From the NCBI GenBank assembly GCA_910589085.1, contig CAJUSG010000066.1, positions 1 through 11,302 on the forward strand: a stretch of 11,302 nucleotides of DNA. The letters run 5' to 3'. The notes beneath the pieces are model-generated. The model did no database searches, was not told the DNA's origin, and saw only the letters and a list, made by a program, of their open reading frames with translations. Position 1 is the stretch's first letter, and the number at the start of each line of letters is the position of its first letter. Below, in pieces: positions 1 through 5,935 of the stretch. The translations under genes and the position numbers were made by a program. This stretch comes from an uncultured Oscillospiraceae bacterium (GTDB taxonomy: Bacteria > Bacillota > Clostridia > Oscillospirales > Oscillospiraceae).

Positions 1-48
1 CGGCCTCTCACGCCGCAAACATGGGTTCGATTCCCGTACGGGTCACCA
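1..48 (+). tRNA. tRNA-Glu(CUC), 5' end outside the window
   Basis: This is the 3' part of a tRNA. The anticodon stem CGGC (1-4) pairs with GCCG (12-15) around a seven-base loop, with U33 at position 6 and anticodon CUC at 7-9, which reads GAG (Glu). The T arm follows, with the GGTTCGATTCC core at about 24-34. The 3' acceptor strand ACGGGTC is at 38-44, the discriminator A at 45, and an encoded CCA at 46-48. The acceptor strand would pair with a 5' GGCCCGT, typical of bacterial tRNA-Glu, but that part is not in the window. The 5S gene begins 45 bases downstream, so the tRNA is probably cotranscribed with a ribosomal RNA operon. Confidence 0.93.
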
Positions 49-66
49 ATTAAAACTTTATATTGG

Positions 67-90
67 TTTTGGTCACTTCGGTGATTAAAA
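67..90 (+). other. C(UUCG)G hairpin between tRNA-Glu and 5S rRNA
   Basis: A 10-bp stem (67-76 with 81-90, including two G-U pairs) closes a UUCG tetraloop at 77-80. The closing pair is C-G, giving the exceptionally stable cUUCGg loop. The hairpin ends two bases before the 5S helix I and has no U-tract behind it, so it is not a terminator. A role as a processing signal or spacer structure in the precursor RNA is inference. Confidence 0.6.
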
Positions 91-92
91 TA

Positions 93-207
<115 letters not shown>

Positions 208-210
208 ACG

Positions 211-243
211 AAGCGGAACAGCTTTATTAGTTGTTCCGCTTTT
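211..243 (+). terminator. Rho-independent terminator of the tRNA-5S operon
   Basis: A perfect 10-bp stem pairs AAGCGGAACA (211-220) with TGTTCCGCTT (232-241) across an 11-base loop. The descending arm runs into TTTT (240-243). It begins four bases after the 5S helix I and is the evident end of the stable-RNA transcript. Confidence 0.85.
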
Positions 244-284
244 ACTTATGTAAAGCAGGGTTTGCTTTGTCAGGAGGGTCAAGT

Positions 285-950
285 ATGAATTACCTGGAAT
301 CCCTGCGTCGATGCAAAGAAGAAATTGATGCAGGAATATGGAGACGACACGATTTGAAAATTCCGAATGGGGACAAAAATGCGCGGCCAGAGCAATTGGG
401 GCGCGTTCTCTATGTCTATCCGATAGAGAGTGGCACGAAACTGGCCATGTTCCAATATCTTGATCAGCATTATGACAAAGAGGACTTACCTTGGGAACCG
501 CCTTTTTTAGAGTGTATTTATTCGGATCACGCAAAAATTGCGGAGGACACACGAAAGAGCGGCGAAGCCCGGGGCGCAATTCCGCTCTCTCCTCTGTTGG
601 CGGAGTCCATTTGTCGTACAACTGGAAAACTGCCACAGATACCAGATGATCTCTTTCAACTCAAGACTTTGGTGGTAGACAGTCCCAATTATTACAATTC
701 GCCCTACCTTGGGACGCATATTCTTTGGCGCGGGAAGTACCTCCTAACGGATTTGGACGCCCTGCCTGCCTTATCCTCGCATTTCTATTACAGTCCGGGG
801 GACTGGACTGCGCTGGGGCGCATGAAGCGGCTTCGTTCCTTGACCCTTCAAAATGTTTATATCGAGGACTATAATATGCTGTCCGGTCTGACTGCTTTGA
901 AGAAGCTGAAGCTGGAGGGAACGAATTTCACAGCGGATTTGCTGGCATAA
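285..950 (+). CDS. Unrecognised 221-aa protein with leucine-rich C-terminus
   Basis: I do not recognise the family. The ATG at 285 is chosen because AGGAGG (272-277) sits seven bases ahead; the longer frame back to 231 would overlap the rRNA terminator. The product is soluble, with no signal peptide or membrane segment. The first 120 residues are charged and aromatic. The last third shows leucine-rich spacing, for example MKRLRSLTLQNVYIED and ALKKLKLEGTNF, suggesting two or three degenerate repeats. Sampled GC is about 40-45%, against 60-65% in the other genes, which suggests foreign origin. I find no convincing promoter between the 5S terminator and the start, so expression by read-through from the ribosomal RNA operon is possible. 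Similar small leucine-rich proteins occur as immunity proteins of secreted toxins, but no toxin gene is nearby, so that is only a possibility. Confidence 0.75.
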   Translation: MNYLESLRRCKEEIDAGIWRRHDLKIPNGDKNARPEQLGRVLYVYPIESGTKLAMFQYLDQHYDKEDLPWEPPFLECIYSDHAKIAEDTRKSGEARGAIPLSPLLAESICRTTGKLPQIPDDLFQLKTLVVDSPNYYNSPYLGTHILWRGKYLLTDLDALPALSSHFYYSPGDWTALGRMKRLRSLTLQNVYIEDYNMLSGLTALKKLKLEGTNFTADLLA

Positions 951-965
951 TACTTCTCTCAAAGA

Positions 966-997
966 AAAGCAGCTGTCCAAGCGTGGACAGCTGCTTT
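966..997. terminator. Bidirectional terminator hairpin
   Basis: A perfect 14-bp stem (966-979 with 984-997) closes an AGCG loop. It starts 16 bases after the stop of the leucine-rich gene and also lies just beyond the end of the minus-strand coding region. The minus-strand tail (TTTTCTTT) is more U-rich than the plus-strand tail (TTTCATGTT). It probably terminates transcripts from both sides, more efficiently on the minus strand. Confidence 0.75.
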
Positions 998-1001
998 CAT
1001 G

Positions 1002-1112
1002 TTATTCCGTCATACTGCCCGAGCCGCCCATCAGGGCTGTGAGTTTTTCGATGTACTCCAGGGGAAAGGGGGCGTTATTCCTCTTAAAAGGTTTTGCAGT
1101 ACCGCAAATCGG
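1002..1112 (-). pseudogene. Possible C-terminal remnant of a lost gene
   Basis: Beyond the GNAT stop, another minus-strand frame stays open from the TGA at 1113-1115 to a TAA at 1002-1004. Its last 25 codons read like real protein (NNAPFPLEYIEKLTAL and then MGGSGSMTE). There is no start codon with a ribosome site, and the terminator hairpin begins four bases after the TAA. The simplest reading is the tail of a gene whose front was deleted, now fused behind the GNAT. It could also be chance. I do not recognise the parent family. Confidence 0.3.
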
Positions 1113-1641
1113 TCAATGCCGTGTCCTGTGTCAGTGCCACCTCCAGGCTGTGCCCGTCCCAGGCAAAGCCGTGCTTTTCGTAGAACCGCCGGGCGCGGTC
1201 GTTCTCCCGGAGGACGTACAGAAAACAGCCGGGGTATCCCGCCGTGCTCAGACGGCGGAGGACCTCCTCCATCACGACGGAGCCGTGCCCCTGTCCCCAG
1301 TGGTCCGGGTGGCTGTAGAGGGAGACCAGCTCGCCCCAGGCGGCCAGGTCGGGGGAGCTGAAATTGCAGATGGTGTCCCCGGCGGACTGATCCACCCGGG
1401 CGGGGCCGTAGGTGGCGCAGCAGAGGGGGCGGTCCCCGTCATACAGCAGGAGGCCGTGGTAGACACCTTCTTTGTAATTTTGGCGAAATACCGGCACCCA
1501 ACGGTCGTCAGTGATCTCACGGTCCAGATAGCCGGCCGGGATGCTGTCCCGGTAGGCGGTCCGCCAGCCCAGGGCGTGGAGGAGGGACATATCACAAAAG
1601 TGCTTCTCCTCGCAGGGGTCAATCAGTTGTAGCGTTTCCAT
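1084..1641 (-). CDS. GNAT-family N-acetyltransferase
   Basis: The 185-residue product is the size of a single GNAT domain, which transfers acetyl from acetyl-CoA to an amine on a small molecule or protein; the substrate cannot be told. Motif A is clear: ELVSLYSHPDHWGQGHGS (about 104-121), whose GQGHGS matches the Q/R-x-x-G-x-G/A pyrophosphate-binding loop. Motif B follows as LRENDRARRFYEKHGF (144-159), with the usual Asn and Tyr of GNAT enzymes. The ATG at 1639-1641 is preferred because GGGGAAAGGG lies 9-10 bases upstream. A TTG seven codons earlier would start inside that ribosome site and the preceding T-tract. The gene follows the PII-like gene on the same strand but is separated from it by a terminator, and it appears to have its own promoter. 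Confidence 0.9.
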   Translation of the reverse strand: METLQLIDPCEEKHFCDMSLLHALGWRTAYRDSIPAGYLDREITDDRWVPVFRQNYKEGVYHGLLLYDGDRPLCCATYGPARVDQSAGDTICNFSSPDLAAWGELVSLYSHPDHWGQGHGSVVMEEVLRRLSTAGYPGCFLYVLRENDRARRFYEKHGFAWDGHSLEVALTQDTALTDLRYCKTF

Positions 1642-1660
1642 AAAAGCAGACCCTTTCCCC

Positions 1661-1687
1661 AAAAAATGGACGGCCAGCGGCCGTCCA
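1661..1687 (-). terminator. Rho-independent terminator of the DUF1538-PII operon
   Basis: TGGACGGCC (1667-1675) and GGCCGTCCA (1679-1687) form a perfect 9-bp GC-rich stem with a three-base loop. Read on the minus strand it is followed directly by six U residues (1661-1666). It begins nine bases after the stop of the PII-like gene and ends 20 bases before the GNAT start. Confidence 0.85.
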
Positions 1688-1689
1688 CT

Positions 1690-1718
1690 ATTCTATCACA
1701 GTCGGACAATTTGTTCAA
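1690..1718 (-). promoter_or_regulatory. Predicted sigma-A promoter for the GNAT gene
   Basis: On the minus strand, TTGAAC (-35, 1713-1718) and TAGAAT (-10, 1690-1695) are separated by exactly 17 bases. TG one base before the -10 makes it an extended -10. The -35 and spacer lie over the last codons and stop of the PII-like gene. The predicted start (about 1683) falls within the ascending arm of the terminator hairpin. Confidence 0.5.
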
Positions 1719-2358
1719 TGGGCAGGGAACACAGCACCGCCTGGGCCTCGCTACGCAGGCCGTGTTCGGCGTTGATGGCCTCCATAATGGGTCCCCGGAG
1801 CTCGGTGGGGACTACAATGGCCACAATTTCCCGCTCTGGCTTCAGCTCCACCTCATAGGCCTGTTCCAGCTCCTCCAGGCCGGACAGCCGGCCCTTGATG
1901 ACTGTTCCGCCCCGGGCCCCGCGGGCCTTGGCGGTGGACATCACATCGTCGGTACAGCCCCGGGCGCACACCACCAGAATCAGGCTGTTTTCGGTACGCT
2001 CCATCTCATTCCCCTCCTTCTGTTTCAGGCTCTCGGCGTGGTAGGCGGCCAGATTGGCGATCAGGCTGTTCAGGCCGGATATGGGAATCGCAACCACAAT
2101 CCCGGCTCCGCCGGTGTGTCCCCGCAGCTCGTTATCCAGGTCGTGGAGCAGCTTTTTTGCTGCCGAGGCGGCGGCAAAGCTGACCACCACGTCCTTTTCG
2201 CTGGACCCCAGGCCCAGAATGTCCATAATCTCCGAGGTGGCGGTGCCCTTTCCGGGACATTGAAGGTGAATGGGCACCTGCCGCTTGCGGTAGAGCCGCT
2301 GTATTGCGGTGCCCTGTCCCCGCTCCACGATGGAGAGGATTATTTTCATGGCTTCCAT
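1696..2358 (-). CDS. Tandem PII-like signalling protein (two PII-like domains)
   Basis: PII proteins are trimeric cytosolic sensors that bind nucleotides and regulate transporters and enzymes. This 220-residue product is about twice a normal PII (about 110 aa). It carries two PII-like ferredoxin-fold units: residues 3 to about 100 (KIILSIVERGQGTAIQRLY, then a Gly-rich loop GKGTATSEIMDILGL) and about 122-220 (LILVVCARGCTDDVMSTAKARGARGGT, ending in ALCSLPIEQIVRL). A charged linker joins them. The classical GlnB T-loop with its uridylylated Tyr is not visible, so it is a divergent PII. The ATG at 2358 has AGGAG seven bases upstream. It begins 13 bases after the stop of the DUF1538 gene, and a terminator follows. 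This coupling implies that it controls the membrane protein; that role is inferred. Confidence 0.85.
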   Translation of the reverse strand: MEAMKIILSIVERGQGTAIQRLYRKRQVPIHLQCPGKGTATSEIMDILGLGSSEKDVVVSFAAASAAKKLLHDLDNELRGHTGGAGIVVAIPISGLNSLIANLAAYHAESLKQKEGNEMERTENSLILVVCARGCTDDVMSTAKARGARGGTVIKGRLSGLEELEQAYEVELKPEREIVAIVVPTELRGPIMEAINAEHGLRSEAQAVLCSLPIEQIVRL

Positions 2359-2371
2359 GGACAGACTCCTC

Positions 2372-3892
2372 TCAATCGAAGTAGAGGACCATGTCCTCCA
2401 CCCGCTCCATGCGGGAGCGCAGACGGCGGCGAGCCAGCTTGTGGCGCACCACGCTGGACAGACCCATTACCTGGATGGTGACAAGGGGGGTCATAGCCAC
2501 CATGGCCACGATACCAAAGGCGTCGGTCATCATGTTGCCCCCCAGGGCATGGCAGGCCCCCTGCGCGAAGGGGAGCAGGAAGGTGGCGGTCATGGGTCCG
2601 CTGGCCACTCCGCCCGAGTCGAAGGCGATGCCGGTAAAGATGCTGGGCACCAGGAAGGTGAGGCCCAGAGAGATGGCGTAGCCGGGGATCAGCAGCCAGA
2701 AAATATTCAGGCCGGTGAGCACCCGCACCATGGCCAGGCCTACAGATACACACACGCCGACGGACAGGGCCAGCCCCATGGCCCGGTGGGAGATGGAGCC
2801 GTTGGAGACCTCCTCCACCTGCTTGGTAAGAACGGCGACGGCGGGCTCCGCCTTGACGATGTAGTAGCCGATGAGCATACCGATGGGGACCAGGAGCCAC
2901 TTGGAGGCACCGGTGGCGATGGTGGCGCCGATGAGCTGGCCGGCGGGCATAAAGCCTACATTAACTCCGCACAGGAAGAGGACCAGCCCGATGTATGTAT
3001 AGAGCAGTCCGGTGGCAATGCGCATCAGCTGGCCCCGCTTGAAGCGCCGGGTAATGGCCTGAAAGACCAGAAACAGCCCGGCGATGGGGAGCAGAGCCCG
3101 CGCCACCTCCTCAAAATAGGTGGGGAAGGACTGGGTAAAATAGCGGGCGGCCTGAGCCGTGTTGGGGATGGAGGGGATTACGCTCAGGTGGGAGGCCGCC
3201 TCCTGGGGCCTGTAGATGATGCCCAGCAGCAGCACACAGAGGATGGGCCCGATGGAGCACAGGGAGATGAGGCCGAAGCTGTCGCTGGCGGAGTTTTTGT
3301 CGCTGCGGGTGGAGGCAATTCCCAGGCCCAGGGACATGATAAAGGGGACGGTAATGGGGCCGGTGGTGACGCCGCCCGAGTCGAAGGACACGGGGATAAA
3401 GTTGCCCGGAGCCAGGGCGGCCAGGGCAAACACAGCGAAGTAAAAAATCAGCAGCAGCCGGCGCAGGGGGATGCCTCTGCGGATGCGCAGGGTGGCCGCC
3501 ACCAGAAAGAGGCCAACCCCCACCGCCACCGTGAGAATCAGCACGATATTGTCAATGGCGGGCACCTGGTTGGCCAGCACCTGGAGGTCTGGCTCCGCCA
3601 TAGTGGTGAGTACGCCGAGGAGAAAGTAGACGGCGACGGGGACAATCAGGTGCTTGCTCTTGCTGATGGTGACACCCACACCCTCCCCCATGGGGATCAT
3701 CGACATATCCACGCCCAGGGTAAACAGTCCCATGCCGCCCACCAGCAGGATGGCGCCGAAGAGGAAGAGCACCAGGGTGCCCGGGTCCAGAGGGGCGATG
3801 GTGATGGACAGCAGAAACACTATGGCGGTGATGGGGAGTACAGAGGCCATGGACTCCCGGGTTTTTTCTGTCAGCTGTTTGTTAAGACGCAA
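2372..3892 (-). CDS. DUF1538 family membrane protein, putative cation transporter
   Basis: The 506-residue polytopic membrane protein consists of two homologous halves. Paired motifs are SVLPITAIVFLL (17-28) with ALLPIAGLFLVF (266-277), AEPDLQVLANQV (99-110) with AEPAVAVLTKQV (348-359), and the signature FDSGGVTTGP (170-179) with FDSGGVASGP (424-433). Each half has several hydrophobic helices. As I recall, a two-gene DUF1538 pair (UmpAB) from Halomonas was reported to act as a Na+/H+-type antiporter; here both halves are in one chain. Transport of ions is therefore plausible but not shown. The start is a TTG at 3892, with AAGGAG and GGAGG just upstream; starting there gives the family-like N-terminus before SVLPI. 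The next ATG (codon 15) has only a three-base gap to GGGAG. It is the first gene of an operon with the PII-like gene. Confidence 0.88.
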   Translation of the reverse strand: MRLNKQLTEKTRESMASVLPITAIVFLLSITIAPLDPGTLVLFLFGAILLVGGMGLFTLGVDMSMIPMGEGVGVTISKSKHLIVPVAVYFLLGVLTTMAEPDLQVLANQVPAIDNIVLILTVAVGVGLFLVAATLRIRRGIPLRRLLLIFYFAVFALAALAPGNFIPVSFDSGGVTTGPITVPFIMSLGLGIASTRSDKNSASDSFGLISLCSIGPILCVLLLGIIYRPQEAASHLSVIPSIPNTAQAARYFTQSFPTYFEEVARALLPIAGLFLVFQAITRRFKRGQLMRIATGLLYTYIGLVLFLCGVNVGFMPAGQLIGATIATGASKWLLVPIGMLIGYYIVKAEPAVAVLTKQVEEVSNGSISHRAMGLALSVGVCVSVGLAMVRVLTGLNIFWLLIPGYAISLGLTFLVPSIFTGIAFDSGGVASGPMTATFLLPFAQGACHALGGNMMTDAFGIVAMVAMTPLVTIQVMGLSSVVRHKLARRRLRSRMERVEDMVLYFD

Positions 3893-3921
3893 CGAGCCTC
3901 CACTCCTTTCTGCTGGATTCC

Positions 3922-3950
3922 ATTATAGCGGAGAAAAGCGGTGCTTCCTA
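3922..3950 (-). promoter_or_regulatory. Possible promoter of the DUF1538-PII operon
   Basis: On the minus strand a perfect TATAAT lies at 3922-3927, about 30 bases ahead of the TTG start and just upstream of the ribosome site. The hexamer 17 bases upstream (TAGGAA, 3945-3950) is a poor -35. It overlaps an inverted repeat, so this promoter may depend on an activator. It is weakly supported. Confidence 0.4.
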
Positions 3951-3978
3951 GACCCTTTATAGAATCTTTATGCACCGC
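3938..3978. repeat. Inverted repeat GCGGTGC / GCACCGC in the divergent intergenic region
   Basis: Perfect 7-bp arms at 3938-3944 and 3972-3978 are separated by 27 bases. One arm sits between the -10 and -35 positions of the DUF1538 promoter. It may be a regulator binding site; it is too loose to be a terminator. Confidence 0.3.
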
Positions 3979-4008
3979 CGGACTTTTTAACACGGGAAAA
4001 AATAAGGA

Positions 4009-4037
4009 TTGTATTTTTAGCAAAAAAGAAATATAAT
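4009..4037 (+). promoter_or_regulatory. Promoter of the ComFB-family gene
   Basis: TTGTAT (-35, 4009-4014) and a perfect TATAAT (-10, 4032-4037) are exactly 17 bases apart in an A/T-rich tract. The predicted start, near 4044, leaves a leader of about 30 bases to the chosen ATG. Because the -10 overlaps the ATG at 4036, that upstream ATG cannot be the translation start. Confidence 0.7.
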
Positions 4038-4074
4038 GGACACAGAGGACCATAAAGATAGGAGGATTATGGAG

Positions 4075-4350
4075 ATGGCCGTGGAATACAGAAATCTGAT
4101 GGAGGACATTGTGCTCCAGAACCTGGATGTGGTGATGGCGGCGGAAGGCGGGTGTACCTGCGATTCCTGCAAATCGGATGTGATCGCCTATACCCTGAAT
4201 CACCTGCCCCCCCACTATGTGGCCACCCGGCAGGGCCGGCTGATGGTCAAGCTGAAGAGCTACGAGATGCAGTCCCGGGCCGATGTGGTGGCCGCGATCA
4301 GTGAAGCGGCCGTCATGGTGGCGAAAAATCCCCGTCACGGACGGAATTGA
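4075..4350 (+). CDS. ComFB-family (late competence development) protein
   Basis: The 91-residue product matches the ComFB family: N-terminal AVEYRNLMEDIVLQNLD, a Cys cluster CTCDSC (Cys27, Cys29, Cys32) and the signature LNHLPPHYV (41-49). ComFB was named for the middle gene of the Bacillus comF operon. Cyanobacterial members have been linked to cyclic-di-nucleotide binding and motility control, so a small signalling role is possible here. The Cys cluster could hold a metal; that is inferred. AGGAGG (4060-4065) lies nine bases before the ATG at 4075. The ATG at 4069 is an alternative but would leave only three bases. The gene stands alone, without comFA or comFC, with its own promoter and terminator. 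Confidence 0.88.
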   Translation: MAVEYRNLMEDIVLQNLDVVMAAEGGCTCDSCKSDVIAYTLNHLPPHYVATRQGRLMVKLKSYEMQSRADVVAAISEAAVMVAKNPRHGRN

Positions 4351-4352
4351 AC

Positions 4353-4386
4353 TGTCAGCCCTGCGTTTTGCGGGGCTGACATTTTT
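4353..4386 (+). terminator. Rho-independent terminator of the ComFB-family gene
   Basis: TGTCAGCCC (4353-4361) pairs with GGGCTGACA (4373-4381), extended by three inner pairs around a GTTTT loop, and is followed by TTTTT (4382-4386). It starts two bases after the ComFB stop. Its T-tract overlaps the stop codon of the convergent aldehyde dehydrogenase gene, so the hairpin lies just past that gene's end and may halt its transcript too. Confidence 0.88.
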
Positions 4387-5755
4387 AACGCAGAAACAGC
4401 CGCAGCAGCTTGCTCTTCAAGGGCGTGTATGGGGCATACCGGACGGGCAGGTCCATCCAGACCGCCTTCTTGACGATGCTCTTTGTGTGGGAGAAGGTGT
4501 CGAAGCTCTGGCGGCCGTGGTAGCTGCCCATGCCGCTGTTGCCCACGCCGCCGAAGGGGAGGCGGCTGGTGGCCAGATGGATGATGGTGTCGTTGATGCA
4601 CCCGCCCCCGAAGGAGGTCCGGCGGAGGAACAGCTCCTGGACCTCCTTGTCCTGGGAGAACAGATACAGGGCCAGGGGGCGGGGCCGGGCGCGGACGAAG
4701 TCGGCCGCCTCCTGGATATGGTTGAAGGTGAGAACAGGGAGGACAGGACCGAAGATTTCCTCCTGCATAACGGGATCTTCGGGGGAGACGTTGTCCAGTA
4801 CAGTGGGCTGGATTTTCAGGGTGTCCAGGTCGCCTCTGCCGCCCAAGACCACCTTTGCCGGATCAATCAGGCCCATCACCCGCTCGAAATGCCTCCGGTT
4901 GACCATGCGGACATAGCCGTCGTTGTCCAAGGCGTCGCCGCCATACTGGGCGGCGATCCATTTTTTGAGATGGGCCAGAAATTCCTCCTTCACGCGCCGG
5001 TGGATGAGCAGATAGTCGGGGGCCACGCAGGTCTGTCCGCAGTTGAGCAGCTTGCCGAATACCAGCCGTTTGGCGGCCAGGTCCAGCCTGGCGGTAGCGT
5101 CCACAATACAGGGGCTCTTGCCGCCCAGCTCCAGGGTGACCGGGGTGAGGTGCCTGGCCGCCCTGGACATGACCTCCCGGCCCACCGCCACCCCGCCGGT
5201 GAAGAAAATATAGTCAAATTTCTGGTCCAGAAGGGCCTGATTCTCCGCCCTTCCGCCCTCCACAACGGCGACGTGCTCCGGAGGGAAGCAGTTTGACAGA
5301 ATATCCCGGATGACCGCGGAGACGGCGGGGGAGTAGGCCGATGGCTTCACCGTGCAGCAGTTTCCGGCGGCGATGGCCCCGATGAGGGGCTCCATAGTGA
5401 GCATGAAGGGGTAATTCCAGGGGGACATAATCAGGACAACCCCGTAGGGCTCCGACACGGTAAAGCTCCGGGCGGGGAACTGGGCCAGCGGGGTGAGATG
5501 CCGCCTGTCCCGGGTCCAGCCGGCCAGATGCCGGGCCACATAGCTCAGCTCGGCCAGTGTCATGCCCACCTCGCACATGTAGCTCTCAGCGGGGGATTTG
5601 TTCAGGTCGAAGTGCAGAGCGGCGGTAATGTCTCCCTCGTGGGCTTTGATGGCCTCCCGCAGGCGCTGGAGGGCCGCCCTGCGGGCGGACAGGGGGAGGG
5701 TGGCTCCGGTATTGAAATAGGCCCGCTGGGCTGTCACAAGGGCTTGGATGTCCAT
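4385..5755 (-). CDS. Aldehyde dehydrogenase, class 3 (ALDH3-like)
   Basis: The 456-residue enzyme oxidises an aldehyde to the acid with NAD(P)+. The family signs are complete: SPWNYPF (111-117) in the coenzyme domain, ELGGKSP (209-215) with Glu209, NCGQTCVAPDY with the catalytic Cys243, EEIFGPVLPV (332-341) and PFGGVGNSGMG (400-410). The positions of Glu209, Cys243 and Glu333 match those of mammalian ALDH3A1, and the length is that of class 3 rather than the roughly 490-500 residues of class 1/2. Class 3 enzymes favour medium- and long-chain aliphatic or aromatic aldehydes; the substrate here is not known. The C-terminal tail is basic and hydrophobic (LKSKLLRLFLR), which could allow membrane contact. 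AGGAGG (5762-5767) lies six bases before the ATG. It is monocistronic, with a long structured leader. Confidence 0.93.
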   Translation of the reverse strand: MDIQALVTAQRAYFNTGATLPLSARRAALQRLREAIKAHEGDITAALHFDLNKSPAESYMCEVGMTLAELSYVARHLAGWTRDRRHLTPLAQFPARSFTVSEPYGVVLIMSPWNYPFMLTMEPLIGAIAAGNCCTVKPSAYSPAVSAVIRDILSNCFPPEHVAVVEGGRAENQALLDQKFDYIFFTGGVAVGREVMSRAARHLTPVTLELGGKSPCIVDATARLDLAAKRLVFGKLLNCGQTCVAPDYLLIHRRVKEEFLAHLKKWIAAQYGGDALDNDGYVRMVNRRHFERVMGLIDPAKVVLGGRGDLDTLKIQPTVLDNVSPEDPVMQEEIFGPVLPVLTFNHIQEAADFVRARPRPLALYLFSQDKEVQELFLRRTSFGGGCINDTIIHLATSRLPFGGVGNSGMGSYHGRQSFDTFSHTKSIVKKAVWMDLPVRYAPYTPLKSKLLRLFLR

Positions 5756-5804
5756 AGGTTACCTCCTGTGAATCCGTGAAGGCAATTCCGGGTAATCGCG
5801 GATA

Positions 5805-5893
5805 ACGTTGTGTAGGGCAAGGGCTCTGCCCTTGCCTAATCAGGTTACCGCCTTGGAAAGAGGCAAGGGCAGAGCCCTTGCCCTACATGACGT
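5805..5893. repeat. Compound palindromic element (27-bp perfect inverted repeat of self-palindromic arms)
   Basis: The arms 5811-5837 and 5861-5887 are exact reverse complements over 27 bases around a 23-base centre. With two G-U pairs the RNA stem extends to 5805-5810 and 5888-5893, about 33 pairs. Each arm is itself a hairpin: GGCAAGGGC, a three-base loop, GCCCTTGCC. The element can thus fold as one long rod or as two separate hairpins. It has no ORF and resembles a small non-autonomous dispersed repeat; no clear target duplication is visible. It lies in the leader of the aldehyde dehydrogenase transcript. Confidence 0.85.
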
Positions 5894-5897
5894 ACAT

Positions 5898-5926
5898 AGC
5901 ATACCATAAAATGGCCTGTCCGTCAA
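5898..5926 (-). promoter_or_regulatory. Promoter of the aldehyde dehydrogenase gene
   Basis: On the minus strand, TTGACG (5921-5926) and TATGCT (5898-5903) are 17 bases apart, with TG one base before the -10 (extended -10). The predicted start near 5891 gives a leader of about 136 bases that opens with the palindromic element. Confidence 0.65.
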
Positions 5927-5935
5927 AAATTTCTC

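Noticed and set aside
1039..1632. 197-codon open frame on the plus strand
   Set aside because: It is a shadow of the GNAT gene, whose acetyl-CoA motifs are on the minus strand.
2309..3928. 539-codon open frame on the plus strand
   Set aside because: It is antisense to the DUF1538 gene, and its composition (His, Gly, Gln, Asp and Glu rich, low complexity) is what GC-rich codon use produces on the opposite strand. The minus strand has clear family motifs and membrane segments.
4036..4074. Upstream ATG for the ComFB gene
   Set aside because: The ATG overlaps the TATAAT box, and the AGGAGG lies downstream of it; the family N-terminus begins at 4075.
4283..5296. 337-codon open frame on the plus strand
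   Set aside because: It is antisense to the aldehyde dehydrogenase, which has all catalytic motifs; there is no ribosome site or recognisable domain.
5811..5887. Intrinsic terminator or CRISPR repeat
   Set aside because: There is no U-tract on either side, and there are only two inverted arms rather than direct repeats with spacers.
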